The notes under the pieces: generated by a model
Told to the model about the DNA's origin: nothing
Databases searched by the model: none
What the model saw: only the letters and a program-made list of their open reading frames with translations
Part shown: piece after piece, positions 47,395 to 57,154 of the stretch
How positions within the stretch are numbered: position 1 is the first letter of the stretch
Layout of the letters: each line of letters starts with the position of its first letter
Program-made: the position numbers and the translations under genes
Assembly: GCF_000382405.1 (NCBI RefSeq)
Contig: NZ_KB908270.1
Location: 1-64,000 of the forward strand
Reading direction: 5' to 3'
DNA length: 64,000 nt
Source of the DNA: Mycobacterium sp. 141
GTDB lineage: Bacteria > Actinomycetota > Actinomycetes > Mycobacteriales > Mycobacteriaceae

Positions 47395-48402
47395 GTGACC
47401 GGTCCCTATGACGAGGCAAGTCTGGCCACCGGCCCTTATCTTCGATATGTGACTAGCAACGAAGGAACGCCGCAGAATCCTGCCGAGATGTCGGGTATCA
47501 ATGACCAGGATGTTCGTAATCTTGTATTGAACCTAGCTACATTTATCAACGATCTTGTACAGATTCCTCCGTACGAGCCGAACGTAGATATGGCCGAGAT
47601 CGACGCATCATATTCCTCAACGCTATACCAGGCGCCATTGACATACACGCATCAATTGATGCGGTATCTACTGGAGGGCGTAAGAGATTCTTTGCTGGGT
47701 ATTTCAAATACATTTTCGTGCAATTCAATATCGTACATACCGGCTGCGGCTTTGGTACGACAGATCGCCGAGTACAGCGCTGCCGTAAGCTATATATCCG
47801 ATCCGGCAGATTCAGCTCAGATGCGCATCTCAAAAATGCTCGATATGACTCTATCTTCACTCGTTCAAAATGAAAATGGCGGACATCACCATCCTAAAGT
47901 CAGGCAGTTTTATGCGAGATCTAGAGACAGGATCGCAGGATGGAAGGGCGGTACCGATCTACCTAGAGTTAAGAAGCGATTCGTAAACAAGTCGCATGCG
48001 GTCGCCGAGCTGTTTAAAGATTTGCCGGACGAGTATCTAGGCAAAGGATATTACGATCGGTTGAGTGGCCTCGCTCATCCTTCTGTTGTCGATCTCACAC
48101 ATGCTATGGAGCTGATGTGGCGAGAAAATCCTGCAATGCAGGCAACGCATTACGGTGAAGCGTGTGCGGATATTTTAGTGGGTGCAAGATGCGCATTTTT
48201 CGCGGTCGTACGTTCGACTCAGTTTCACGTGCCCCGGACAGAGTTGGAGCGTGACTTGGTGCAGGTCAGGATCGAACAGCTCCGCTGGTTCATTACGGAA
48301 TTACTGGCGAGACTGAGCGCATTTCGCAAAACAGCCTCGGAACGTGCGGACGAAGCGTTCCGATTTGCCGGAATGGAAAGACCAGACGACTTTTTCGAGT
48401 AG
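47395..48402 (+). CDS. Unknown helical protein with atypically AT-rich codons
   Basis: A 335-residue protein not assigned to a named family. It is mostly helical, with LMRYLLEGVRDSLLGISNTF, YIPAAALVRQIAEYSAAVSY and YYDRLSGLAHPSVVDLTHAM; the last holds R-x5-H (RLSGLAH), as in HEPN/DUF5677-like proteins. Codons ending in A/T are much commoner than in neighbouring genes (e.g. runs such as TATATATCCGATCC), indicating recent transfer from a lower-GC source. The GTG start at 47395 lacks a clear ribosome site; ATG at 47488 is an alternative. Confidence 0.6.
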   Translation: MTGPYDEASLATGPYLRYVTSNEGTPQNPAEMSGINDQDVRNLVLNLATFINDLVQIPPYEPNVDMAEIDASYSSTLYQAPLTYTHQLMRYLLEGVRDSLLGISNTFSCNSISYIPAAALVRQIAEYSAAVSYISDPADSAQMRISKMLDMTLSSLVQNENGGHHHPKVRQFYARSRDRIAGWKGGTDLPRVKKRFVNKSHAVAELFKDLPDEYLGKGYYDRLSGLAHPSVVDLTHAMELMWRENPAMQATHYGEACADILVGARCAFFAVVRSTQFHVPRTELERDLVQVRIEQLRWFITELLARLSAFRKTASERADEAFRFAGMERPDDFFE

Positions 48403-48516
48403 TAATCGTCGACCTAGCATCGTCGGCCTATTCACCGGTACACCGTTACCATCGTCATCGCAAGCATCTGTCGACGACATCCCCGTCGGAACAACGACAT
48501 TCGCGGCGCTCCGAAG

Positions 48517-49128
48517 CTATGCGAATGCCTGGTCTGACCGCATGCGGTACATCTTCAGGCCGAGCAGCCGCCACGTGATCGGAACTATTCCGATACCCGT
48601 TCCGACGAGCAAAGCCACCGCACCAGAACCGACGATCGCTCGCCAGTCCCAACAGGAGTGCTCGCCGGGCCCAATGACCAGTGCTCCCGCCGCGACCGGA
48701 ACAGCCAAGAAGGCGTACACCAAACCGGTCCGTAGCCAGGCCGCCCACATGAAGATCTTGTCCAACTCCTGTTTCGTGGCGGTCTTGAGCGCGGTGTAGG
48801 CCGCCTCCGCTTTCTCAGCCTCACCCGCGGCCGCCTGCTGGGCCTCGGGTTTCATCGTGATATCCGCTGCCGCTTTAATCGCCTCGGCCCTAGCGGTTTT
48901 CGCTGCTTCCGACAGCCCTTGTACCTGCTCAGATGAGGATGTGAGTTCCTCTCTGATGTACGGGCCAACCAACGCGGCGCCAGGTAACAGAAAGGCCAGG
49001 ATCGCTGCAGCCGACGGGAACGCCACTGCTGAGAAGTCGATGTGGTTCCGGTTCGCGAAGAAGGCGAGCAGAAGCCATCCGATCAACGGAGCAGCTCCGA
49101 GCGCGAGCGCCGTCATAGTTTTTGACAT
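48517..49128 (-). CDS. Four-helix membrane protein with cytoplasmic coiled coil
   Basis: A 203-residue protein. Two N-terminal transmembrane helices (ALALGAAPLIGWLLLAFF and VAFPSAAAILAFLLPGAALV), a ~75-residue Ala/Glu-rich coiled coil (SEAAKTARAEAIKAAADI, EKAEAAYTALKTATKQELDK), then two C-terminal helices (TGLVYAFLAVPVAAGALVIG and AIVGSGAVALLVGTGIGIVP). Function is unknown. It starts directly before the TAG... of the upstream gene (no gap), so the two are cotranscribed. Confidence 0.65.
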   Translation of the reverse strand: MSKTMTALALGAAPLIGWLLLAFFANRNHIDFSAVAFPSAAAILAFLLPGAALVGPYIREELTSSSEQVQGLSEAAKTARAEAIKAAADITMKPEAQQAAAGEAEKAEAAYTALKTATKQELDKIFMWAAWLRTGLVYAFLAVPVAAGALVIGPGEHSCWDWRAIVGSGAVALLVGTGIGIVPITWRLLGLKMYRMRSDQAFA

Positions 49129-49608
49129 CTAGCCATACCTGTTCTCGCCGGCGATGCACCTGCGCACACAGTCTGAATCTCCTCGGCAGCGTTGAATGCA
49201 CTGATTGATCGCGACTGTGCCCCGCATCGCTACCGCTCGTGCGTGCGCATTCAGCAGTGAGTCGAGCACGGTTGCGGTCTCCAACAGCCGGTCGTAGTCG
49301 TCTTTGTAGCCCGACTCTTCTACGTAGGAGTCGAATCTTCCGGCACCGAACAACTGCCGGTACCTCCCTGGACCGACGGTGCCAGACCCTGCGCTGCCAT
49401 CATCGAACCGACTGCCCTCGATGTCCACCGCGTAACCAAACACCAGTGCATGGGTGATCCAGAAGACTCGCCGTCCTGACAGCATCGACAGCACCGCTGT
49501 CTCGAATGGGTCGCGAATCTGTGAGAGGGCTCGAAAGTCACTGTCGCCAGGATCAAAGACCGTACTGAGAACAGGGAAGGCACTGATCACATCGCTGGCC
49601 AAAGTCAT
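49129..49608 (-). CDS. Unknown protein with Cys-rich C-terminus
   Basis: A 159-residue protein: MTLASDVISAFPVLSTVFDP, FETAVLSMLSGRRVFWITHA, ATVLDSLLNAHARAVAMRGT and a C-terminal QCIQRCRGDSDCVRRCIAG with a C-x3-C-x5-C-x3-C pattern like a small disulfide or metal knot. No named family is recognised. It lies immediately upstream of the membrane-protein gene and is probably functionally linked to it. Confidence 0.6.
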   Translation of the reverse strand: MTLASDVISAFPVLSTVFDPGDSDFRALSQIRDPFETAVLSMLSGRRVFWITHALVFGYAVDIEGSRFDDGSAGSGTVGPGRYRQLFGAGRFDSYVEESGYKDDYDRLLETATVLDSLLNAHARAVAMRGTVAINQCIQRCRGDSDCVRRCIAGENRYG

Positions 49609-49925
49609 TGCCCTAGCCTAGGATCGCGCCCGGCTCCGGTACGTCAAAACCACTGATTCCCAAAAGTAGGACAGGGCCTGACGCGGGGATCGATCTGACG
49701 GGCACCGGTGAAGGGCAACACCTACAGCGCTCCGGGATGAGAGCATCGAGGTGGGTCACCTGATCGGTATCGCTCCAGATGACTGTTGACCAGTCAACTG
49801 GCTCAACAGTTTCGGCCTTTCGGCAGGGGTCAGCTCGAGTCCGACAGCGGGCGTTTAGTATTCCCCCGTGTGACTGAGCCGCTGCCCCGGCCGAAAGCCG
49901 TTTGACCGTGCAGCTTTCGCGACCG
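49609..49925. other. Right edge of the variable region, no gene seen
   Basis: About 320 bp between the unknown gene and the diflavin reductase stop. An inverted repeat GTTGAC-CA-GTCAAC lies at 49785-49798. No copy of the tRNA-Leu 3' end is recognisable, so an att-type right boundary is not supported. Confidence 0.4.
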
Positions 49926-51662
49926 TCAGTACACGTCGCGCACGTACCGCTTCTCTCGTTTGAGGGTGTTGACGTACTCGGTCGCTTCGTCGATATCGAG
50001 CCCGCCGTGTTTCCTGACAATGTCGTGCAGCGCCTTGTCGACATCCTTGGCCATGCGGGAGGCGTCGCCGCAGACGTAGAAGTGGCCGCCGTCCTGCAGC
50101 CATGCGAAGAGATCTTTGCCGTTCTCCCGCATGCGCGTCTGGACGTACACCTTGCTGGACTGGTCACGGGAAAAGGCGAGGTCGAGCTGGGTGAGTAGCC
50201 CGGAATCCCGCCAGCCGCCGAGTTCTTCGGAATAGATGAAATCGTGTTCACGGTGCTGGTCACCGAAGAACAACCAGTTGCGGCCTTGCGCCCCGCGGTG
50301 CTCACGTTCCTGCAGGAAGGCGCGGAACGGCGCGATGCCGGTGCCGGGACCGACCATGATCATCGGTGCATCGTCGGCCGGGACCCGGAACGACTTGTTC
50401 GGCTGCAAGAAGATTCGGGCGCGTCCGCCGCGGTCGGCGAGGAAGGTCGAACACACGCCGCCGCGTTCACGGCCCGTGCTCTGATAGCGAACGCTCGCAA
50501 CCGTCAGATGGACGTGGTCCGGATGAGCCAGGGAGCTCGACGAGATCGAATACGCCCGGTGCTGCAAGGGCTTCAGCAGCCCCACGAACTCCTCGAGGCT
50601 CAATGTGTCGCCGCCGATGCGGAGGATGTCGAGCACATCTTTGCCGTACAGCCAACGGTCGAGGACCTCTTTCACACCGCCCCGCAGGGCATGTGAGAAC
50701 TCCTCGTTTTCGGCGCGACTCTCCACCTCACTCAGCAGATCCTTTGACGGCGTGCTGATCTCGTAGCGCTGGCCGAGCAGCTCGCCCAACGGGTCACCGT
50801 CGACCAGGGTGTCGACCGAAACGCGGAAATACGATGCGATGGCCTCGACGAGTGCGGGATCGTTCTCCGGAACGACGGCAAGGGCATCGCCCGCCTCGTA
50901 GGTGATCCCGCTGTCGGCGAGTGCGAACTCGTAGTGCCGGATCTCCTTGTCCGAACCGGCGCCGGACAGCAAACGGTTGACCGAAACATCTGCGAGATAA
51001 GGGTTTTTGCGAGTCCAACCGGAGCGGGCAATGATGCTCGGTGGGGTCGTGCCGGGGCTTCCGCTGGCGCCGGCGAGGGTGACCAGAGAACCGACGGCGC
51101 CCTGAACCCACTCGGCGGCCTGCGCCTCGTAGTCGACGTCGCAATCCGCGCGGCCCACGATACGGCTCGCGCCGAGTTGTTCGAGCCGGGTATCGATCAG
51201 CTTGCCGGCCTGGCAGAAGCCGTCATAGCTGGTATCGCCGAGTGCCAGAACACCGTATGACACGGCTTCCAGCCGCGGTGCCTGTGTCGATGACAAGGCT
51301 TCCCAGAACAATTCGGCGTTGTCGGGCATCTCACCTTCGCCGTAGGTCGACGTGACGATGAGCAGGTAGCGAAATCCCGCGATCTCGTCGACGGTGATCT
51401 CGTCGAGTCCGTTCACCGTGACGTCGAATCCTTGCGCCTTGGCGGCCGCGGCAGTATCAGCCGCAACCGCTTCGGCGTTGCCGGTCTGGGTGCCGTAGAG
51501 GATCCATAGTGCCGGCCGCGGCGCCGCGGTGTCGGTGGTCGCCGGGGGCGGCGCCGACAGGTTCATCGCGAGGCGCGAGTGCAGCCCGGCCAGGAAGCCC
51601 GAGATCCAGGCCCGTTGATCTTCGTTGAACGGGGCGTCTTCGGGTATGTAGGCGATTTTCAT
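49926..51662 (-). CDS. NADPH-dependent diflavin reductase (CysJ/CPR type)
   Basis: A 578-residue electron-transfer flavoprotein: a short N-terminal segment, a flavodoxin domain (ALWILYGTQTGNAEAVAADT FMN loop; TSTYGEGEMPDNAELFWEAL; GVLALGDTSYDGFCQAGKLI), then a ferredoxin-reductase-type module with RAYSISSSS (FAD), GGVCSTFLAD, MVGPGTGIAPFRAFLQERE and FYVCGDASRMAKDVDKAL (NADPH). The end -YVRDVY has the aromatic C-terminus of CysJ. Its ATG overlaps the stop of the GltB-like gene (ATGA), so it is coupled to it rather than to a sulfite reductase. It could be the electron donor of that enzyme. Confidence 0.88.
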   Translation of the reverse strand: MKIAYIPEDAPFNEDQRAWISGFLAGLHSRLAMNLSAPPPATTDTAAPRPALWILYGTQTGNAEAVAADTAAAAKAQGFDVTVNGLDEITVDEIAGFRYLLIVTSTYGEGEMPDNAELFWEALSSTQAPRLEAVSYGVLALGDTSYDGFCQAGKLIDTRLEQLGASRIVGRADCDVDYEAQAAEWVQGAVGSLVTLAGASGSPGTTPPSIIARSGWTRKNPYLADVSVNRLLSGAGSDKEIRHYEFALADSGITYEAGDALAVVPENDPALVEAIASYFRVSVDTLVDGDPLGELLGQRYEISTPSKDLLSEVESRAENEEFSHALRGGVKEVLDRWLYGKDVLDILRIGGDTLSLEEFVGLLKPLQHRAYSISSSSLAHPDHVHLTVASVRYQSTGRERGGVCSTFLADRGGRARIFLQPNKSFRVPADDAPMIMVGPGTGIAPFRAFLQEREHRGAQGRNWLFFGDQHREHDFIYSEELGGWRDSGLLTQLDLAFSRDQSSKVYVQTRMRENGKDLFAWLQDGGHFYVCGDASRMAKDVDKALHDIVRKHGGLDIDEATEYVNTLKREKRYVRDVY

Positions 51663-54600
51663 GTGTTCTTCACCTGGTCGACGAGGAGGGTTCCGGCCGC
51701 GAACGACGCCGTCACGACAGGGATCACTTGGTGGGCGAACAGCTCCTCGAAGGAGGGCAGACGACCGATCTTGTCGAGGTTCTTGGCGTTCTGGTAGAGA
51801 ATCCAGCCGCAGGTGCCGAGGCTGTCCGTCGACAACACGTTGCGCTGGGTCAGCGCTTCCTTGTAGTCGGTGATCCGCTTGTCGGCGATGAGGACCGCGA
51901 GTTGCTCGTCGTCGAACACCTCGATGGCTTCGCGGGCATGCTTCTGCAGCTTTTGGATGAGGAAGAAGTCCTCGGTCAACACCAGGTTCCGTACGGCTTT
52001 GCCGATCTGCGGGTCGGTGATGTCAGTGACGCCGGGTGTCCGCGAAAGTGCCATCTGCTGAGCGATGTTCAGCACGGTGTAGGTGTTGAGCAACGCGAAC
52101 ATCTCTTCGGTGTCGGTATCCCCGTAGCCGGGTACCGACCCGTTCAGCACCATCTGCTGGTCGCGGTAGGACCGCTTGAACTTGTGGACCTGGAATCCCG
52201 CGAGTGAGGCGGACAGTTCGTCGAGCAGTTCCTTGCGGGTCTTGGTCGCGAGGATTGCGTCGGAATCCTGATACTGCAGCAGTGCCCGGGGCATCACGTA
52301 CCGGATCTGGTTTCGGACGTGGTCCCAGTCAGCCAGCAACGCCTGGGCTTTCACCGATCCAGTGGCGTCACGATGCCACTCCAGCATCGTGCGTGCGGCA
52401 ACCTCGTGAAACGGCGCCTCGATGATCGGTGCCACGAGCGCGGCATCGGCGCTGACCTTCGAACTCAGCTGGCCCGAGGGATCGTATTGATAGAGGAACC
52501 CGCCGCTCATGCCGTTGGCGACGCCCTTGCCGAACCCTCCGATGTTGAACACCGCACCGTTGGTCATGTACTCGCACAGGAAGTCACCGACGCCTTCGAC
52601 CACAGCCGTCGCTCCTGAATTGCGAACCGCGAAGCGATCGCCGGCCGCGCCCGCCACGAACAGCCGGCCGCCGGATGCGCCGAACAGCGCGAAGTTGCCG
52701 ACGAGCACATTGCCGCCCGGTGCATCCGAACCGCCACCGGGGGAGCGAACGGCGATGGTGCCGCCGCAGGCGCTCTTGCCGACGCCGTCGTTGCAGGTTC
52801 CGGTGTGCGTCAAGGTCATACCGTCGTTGCAGAACAGGCCGTAACTCTGGCCTGCCGACCCGGTGGTGGTGATCACGACACTGTCGGGAAGTAGGTAACG
52901 CCGGCCGCGGCCATCGGCTGCCACCGATGCGCCGGAAGCGCCCTCGTGGTTGAGCATGCGTTCGATGTCGATCGCCAACTGCCCGCCCACGCTCTTGTTC
53001 CGATTGGTCAGCCGCAGCGGCGTCATGGCCACACCGTCGAGATCGAGTTGGTTCAGGAACCCGTCGTCGACGGTGTAGTCCTTCTCCATGTAGATCGGCT
53101 CGTCGACGACGAATTCGTCGACGACCGCGAGCATGGCCCGCAAGTCGAGCCGGCCGATGCTCGACGGGTGATCGAGCAGGTGCAGAAGGTCGCTGCGCCC
53201 CCGAGCCGCGCGCAGGGACGGCAGGCCGAGCGTCGCCAGGAGCTCACGCACCTCATGCGAGACGTTCAACAGATACTGGGCCAAGGCCCGCGGATCACCT
53301 TCGAACGCCTCGGCGTTGGTGGTCAACCCGGCCGGGCACTTGATGTTGCAGTTCTTGGCCATGACGCACTTGAGCATCATGAGTGCGGTGGTGCCGAACT
53401 CGAAGCTGTCGGCGCCCAACAGCGCCGATTTCAGCACATCGCTGGCGGTCTGGTGAGCGCCGGAACAGCGCAGCACGACTTTCTGGCGGATACCGTTGGC
53501 GCACAGTGCCTGATGAACCTCGGCCACACCGATTTCAGCCGAGCGACCGGCGTACTTGAGGCTCGTGACGGCTGCGGCGCCGGTACCGCCGGTGTTGCCG
53601 GCGACGTTGATGACGTCCGCGCCCGCTTTGGCGACGCCGACCGCGATGGTGCCGATGCCTTCCGACGACACCAGCTTCACGATCACCCGCACCCGGGCGG
53701 CCTTGCAGTCGTGGATCAGCTGGGCGAGGTCCTCGATCGAGTACGTGTCGTGGTGCGGTGGCGGCGAAACGAGTTCGACACCGGGCGTGCCGCCGCGTGC
53801 GGCCGCGATCTGAACCGTCACCTTCGGGGCCGGGAGTTGGCCGCCCTCACCGGGTTTGGCGCCCTGACCGATCTTGATCTCCAATTCGCGCAGCATCGGG
53901 TCGGCGAGATAGCCCGCCCACACCCCGAAGCGGCCCGATGCGAACTGTTTGATCCGGGATCCGCGGATGGTGCCGTAGCGCGTGTAATGTTCGCCGCCCT
54001 CGCCGCAGTTCGACAGTCCGCCAACCATGTTGGTGCCGTGCGCGACGGCTTCGTGTGCCGGGGCGACCAGGGCGCCGTGGCTCATCGCTCCCGATGCCAG
54101 GGTGGCGCTGATCTCGCTGGCCGGCTGCACGGAAGTCAGCGGAATCGATGCCGGTGCCGTCCGGATATGCGCGAGATAGGTCAGCGCTTCGCCGGTGGCA
54201 CGTAGCCGCAGACAGTCTCCGATGACCTCGGAGTCGACGATCTCACCGCCGAACCGCGCCTGCAGCGACTCCGCGAGCGCGGTCAGACGTTCGGGACTGT
54301 GATGGAGCCGTAGCGTGAACTCGTCATCTACCTGCTCGCACGTCAGGCCCCGCACCTGGAAGTCGTTGTTGCCGAACCGCGCGAATTGCCCCATCTCGGT
54401 GCGGAACTCGTCGGTGCTGGATACAAAATTCACATCAGCGGGAAAAGCCAGCACGTCCCGCAGCGCCGCCGGCCGGCGCGTCCGCTCGGCGTTCATCGCG
54501 AACACGAAGCTGCGGTATCCGGGGGTGATGTCGAAGCTGTTGATCGCGCGCGGCGTCAATTCGTCGAAACTGGTGTTGCGGTAGGCCTCGTCGGTGAGGC

Positions 54601-57154
54601 CGAATGCGCCTTCGAGCTGATGCAGCGGCAGCTCCCGCAGAAACCCGGGATCGGCCATGTCGGGATTCTCCGGCCGGGCCTCGTCGTCGAACGAGATGGA
54701 TTCCTCGGTCATGTCGACAAACCCGCGTACCGCCGTTGTCCCGTACGAATGCCCAGCGCCCTCTGCACGTTCCTTGAACAGGCCCAGCAGTGGCACGTCT
54801 TTCTCACCGGTCACTGCGAGTGCCCTGGCATGCCAGTCGGCGGCGGTGTCGGCCAGCGTCATGAACCCGACACCGGCGACGGGGGAGACGACATTGGGAA
54901 AATACCGCCGCAGCACGGGATCTGCGGTGTCGAGATAGCTGGGCTCGAAAAACTCTCCGCCGATGTAACTTTCGACGGTACAGAGCCCGACCCGGCCCAT
55001 GGTCTTCATGAGCGACTTCTCGGCCGCCTTGGCGAAATGCCGGAAGGCCGCGGCTGTGTCGTTCTCAGAGCCGCCGAACTTCTCCTCAGCGCGCATCTGC
55101 ACCGCGAGCGGATACACCGCAGACGCACCGAACCCGAGCACCGTCGCGATGTGATGGGACGAGCACAATTGCCCACTCTCGGCAATCACCGAGACCCGCA
55201 ACCGCAGCCCTTCCTCGATCAGCCGCTGGTTGATCGCGGAGATCACAATGATGGCCGGCATCGCCGCCATGCTGCTCTCGACGTGCCGGTCGGAGATGAC
55301 GGCGATGCCACCGGTTGCGCGCGCGAAGGCCTCCACCTCGTCACACAACTCGTCGATGGCGCCGACGAGTGCGCGGGCGTTGGCCTCGGAATCGGTCAGA
55401 TCCACCGGGTAGCGCATCCCGAACCGCTGCACCGGGGTGTGCGGTTGATCGCGGATCTTGAGCATGTCGAGGTGGGTGAGTATCGGTGATCCGACGACGA
55501 TCTGCGGGGCCGGTTGTGCGTCGCTGTTGGGCTTGGCGCCGAGCGCCACACGCAGGGTCATACCGTCCGCTTCGCGGATGCTGTCCAGCGGCGGGTTCGT
55601 AACCTGTGCGAACCGCTGGGAAAAGTACCGTGCGATTCCGCCTTCATGGTTGGACAGCGCGTTTATCGCCGCGCCGTATCCCATCGCCGAGATCTTCTCC
55701 TGCCCGGTGGCCAGCATCGGGTCCATCAGGAACTTGAAGCTCTCTTGATTCAGTGAGTATGCGACGTAGCGTTGATGGCGGTTGAGGTCGCCGTTGTAAC
55801 GCGCGGGGGAGAGCTGGTTGTCTACCGCGGCGTCCGGCAGGTCGGCGAGGTCCACCCGGGCTTCGTCCAGCATGGCCTGGTAATCAGCCCGTGCGGCAAG
55901 CATTTCCAGGGCTTCGGTGGTGGTGTAGGACCTGCCTTCGGCGTGGTCGTAGTAGAGCATGCCGCCGGCTTCGATGCGCCCGCGTTTGATCACCTGATCG
56001 GCCGGGAAGTCGACCTGGCCGGCCTCCGACATCACCCCGAGGTATTCGTCGGTTTCCACGGTGCGCAGCGGTCGCAGCCCCAGCCGGTCGAGGCGGGCCC
56101 CGATGATCGTGCCGTCGCCGAAGATCACCGCGGCAGGCCCGTCGTTCTTTTCCTCGTAGAGGCTGAAGTACTCGAGCATCGCCCGCACCTGCGGGGTCAA
56201 CGTCTGATCGTTCTCCCACGCCGGGGGCATCATCGCGACCACGGCGGTCACCAGGTCCAGGCCGTCCTCGAGCACCCGGTTCTGCAGGGTCTGGTCCAGC
56301 CGGCAGCTGTCGGATTGGCCCTCCGGGCGGATGATCGCGCGGTTGCGGGACCTGGCGATCGCGTTGTCGGAGAGCCGGTTCTTCTTGTCGGTATTGAGCT
56401 CGCCGTTGTGGGCCATGAACCGAAACGGTTGGGCCATGGTCGCGTTGGGTGCAGTGTTGGTCGAGAACCGGGTGTGGAAGAACATCGAGTGCACTTCCAT
56501 CCGCGGGTCGGACAGGTCGGTGAAGTAGGGCACCACTTCGTTGGAGTTCAGCCGGCCTTTGAGAACCTGGGTCCGGGCACTGAGCGACAGGGGGTACAGC
56601 CCGCGCAGCTCGTCGCGGGTGTAGGCCAGGGCTTCGATGGCCATGAGCGCGTCGTGGATCTTGCGGTCGGAGACTGTCTCGGAACCCGCCCAGAACACCC
56701 ACTGCCGGATGGGTAGCTGATACTTGACCGCGGCGGGCCGGATCGCCGAATTATCCACGGGAACATCGCGTTTGATCAAGATCTCGAATCCCTGTGCCAG
56801 CAGGGCGGTCTCGATGACGGCGTCGGCTTCGGCGTGCGAGGCCGGGTCGTTGGGGACGAAGAAGTTGCCCACGCCGAAACGGCCGGGTTGCAGATCGTCG
56901 CGTCCGGTGAGGTCGGCGAAGAAGCGTAGGGAGAGGTCGAGGTTTACCCCCGCGCCGTCACCGACGCCCTCCGATGACATGCCACCACGGTGGGGTACCG
57001 CGCACAGTGCTTCGTGGAGTTTGCGAATGACCTCGTGGCTCTGAATGCCGTCTTTGCGGGTCAGGAATCCGACACCACAACTGCTCTTCTCATGCTCCGG
57101 GTCGTACAGGCCGTTCAGACGTGTTCTCCTCAACCCGCGCCGCGCACGGCGCAC
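51659..57154 (-). CDS. gltB: Enlarged GltB-like glutamate synthase large subunit
   Basis: A 1831-residue protein (usual GltB is about 1500). Amidotransferase domain with the nucleophile Cys26 in SSCGVGFLTRKDG; an FMN domain from about residue 980 with LASGAMSHGALVAPAHEAVA, KIGQGAKPGEGGQLP, ELVSPPPHHDTYSIEDL and AGNTGGTGAAAV; cluster cysteines 1263, 1269, 1273 in KCVMAKNCNIKCPAG (C-x5-C-x3-C instead of C-x5-C-x4-C); a GXGXG domain (about 1480-1600); and a ~170-residue C-terminal extension. It is followed by a coupled diflavin reductase, not GltD. The start is uncertain: GTG 57154, or TTG/CTG just downstream of GAGGAG. A -10 TAAGAT lies at 57242-57247. Confidence 0.88.
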   Translation of the reverse strand: MRRARRGLRRTRLNGLYDPEHEKSSCGVGFLTRKDGIQSHEVIRKLHEALCAVPHRGGMSSEGVGDGAGVNLDLSLRFFADLTGRDDLQPGRFGVGNFFVPNDPASHAEADAVIETALLAQGFEILIKRDVPVDNSAIRPAAVKYQLPIRQWVFWAGSETVSDRKIHDALMAIEALAYTRDELRGLYPLSLSARTQVLKGRLNSNEVVPYFTDLSDPRMEVHSMFFHTRFSTNTAPNATMAQPFRFMAHNGELNTDKKNRLSDNAIARSRNRAIIRPEGQSDSCRLDQTLQNRVLEDGLDLVTAVVAMMPPAWENDQTLTPQVRAMLEYFSLYEEKNDGPAAVIFGDGTIIGARLDRLGLRPLRTVETDEYLGVMSEAGQVDFPADQVIKRGRIEAGGMLYYDHAEGRSYTTTEALEMLAARADYQAMLDEARVDLADLPDAAVDNQLSPARYNGDLNRHQRYVAYSLNQESFKFLMDPMLATGQEKISAMGYGAAINALSNHEGGIARYFSQRFAQVTNPPLDSIREADGMTLRVALGAKPNSDAQPAPQIVVGSPILTHLDMLKIRDQPHTPVQRFGMRYPVDLTDSEANARALVGAIDELCDEVEAFARATGGIAVISDRHVESSMAAMPAIIVISAINQRLIEEGLRLRVSVIAESGQLCSSHHIATVLGFGASAVYPLAVQMRAEEKFGGSENDTAAAFRHFAKAAEKSLMKTMGRVGLCTVESYIGGEFFEPSYLDTADPVLRRYFPNVVSPVAGVGFMTLADTAADWHARALAVTGEKDVPLLGLFKERAEGAGHSYGTTAVRGFVDMTEESISFDDEARPENPDMADPGFLRELPLHQLEGAFGLTDEAYRNTSFDELTPRAINSFDITPGYRSFVFAMNAERTRRPAALRDVLAFPADVNFVSSTDEFRTEMGQFARFGNNDFQVRGLTCEQVDDEFTLRLHHSPERLTALAESLQARFGGEIVDSEVIGDCLRLRATGEALTYLAHIRTAPASIPLTSVQPASEISATLASGAMSHGALVAPAHEAVAHGTNMVGGLSNCGEGGEHYTRYGTIRGSRIKQFASGRFGVWAGYLADPMLRELEIKIGQGAKPGEGGQLPAPKVTVQIAAARGGTPGVELVSPPPHHDTYSIEDLAQLIHDCKAARVRVIVKLVSSEGIGTIAVGVAKAGADVINVAGNTGGTGAAAVTSLKYAGRSAEIGVAEVHQALCANGIRQKVVLRCSGAHQTASDVLKSALLGADSFEFGTTALMMLKCVMAKNCNIKCPAGLTTNAEAFEGDPRALAQYLLNVSHEVRELLATLGLPSLRAARGRSDLLHLLDHPSSIGRLDLRAMLAVVDEFVVDEPIYMEKDYTVDDGFLNQLDLDGVAMTPLRLTNRNKSVGGQLAIDIERMLNHEGASGASVAADGRGRRYLLPDSVVITTTGSAGQSYGLFCNDGMTLTHTGTCNDGVGKSACGGTIAVRSPGGGSDAPGGNVLVGNFALFGASGGRLFVAGAAGDRFAVRNSGATAVVEGVGDFLCEYMTNGAVFNIGGFGKGVANGMSGGFLYQYDPSGQLSSKVSADAALVAPIIEAPFHEVAARTMLEWHRDATGSVKAQALLADWDHVRNQIRYVMPRALLQYQDSDAILATKTRKELLDELSASLAGFQVHKFKRSYRDQQMVLNGSVPGYGDTDTEEMFALLNTYTVLNIAQQMALSRTPGVTDITDPQIGKAVRNLVLTEDFFLIQKLQKHAREAIEVFDDEQLAVLIADKRITDYKEALTQRNVLSTDSLGTCGWILYQNAKNLDKIGRLPSFEELFAHQVIPVVTASFAAGTLLVDQVKNT

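Noticed and set aside
32134..49925. Integrative element inserted in tRNA-Leu with duplicated att site
   Set aside because: I found no integrase gene and no second copy of the tRNA 3' end; the variable region may have arisen by other recombination.
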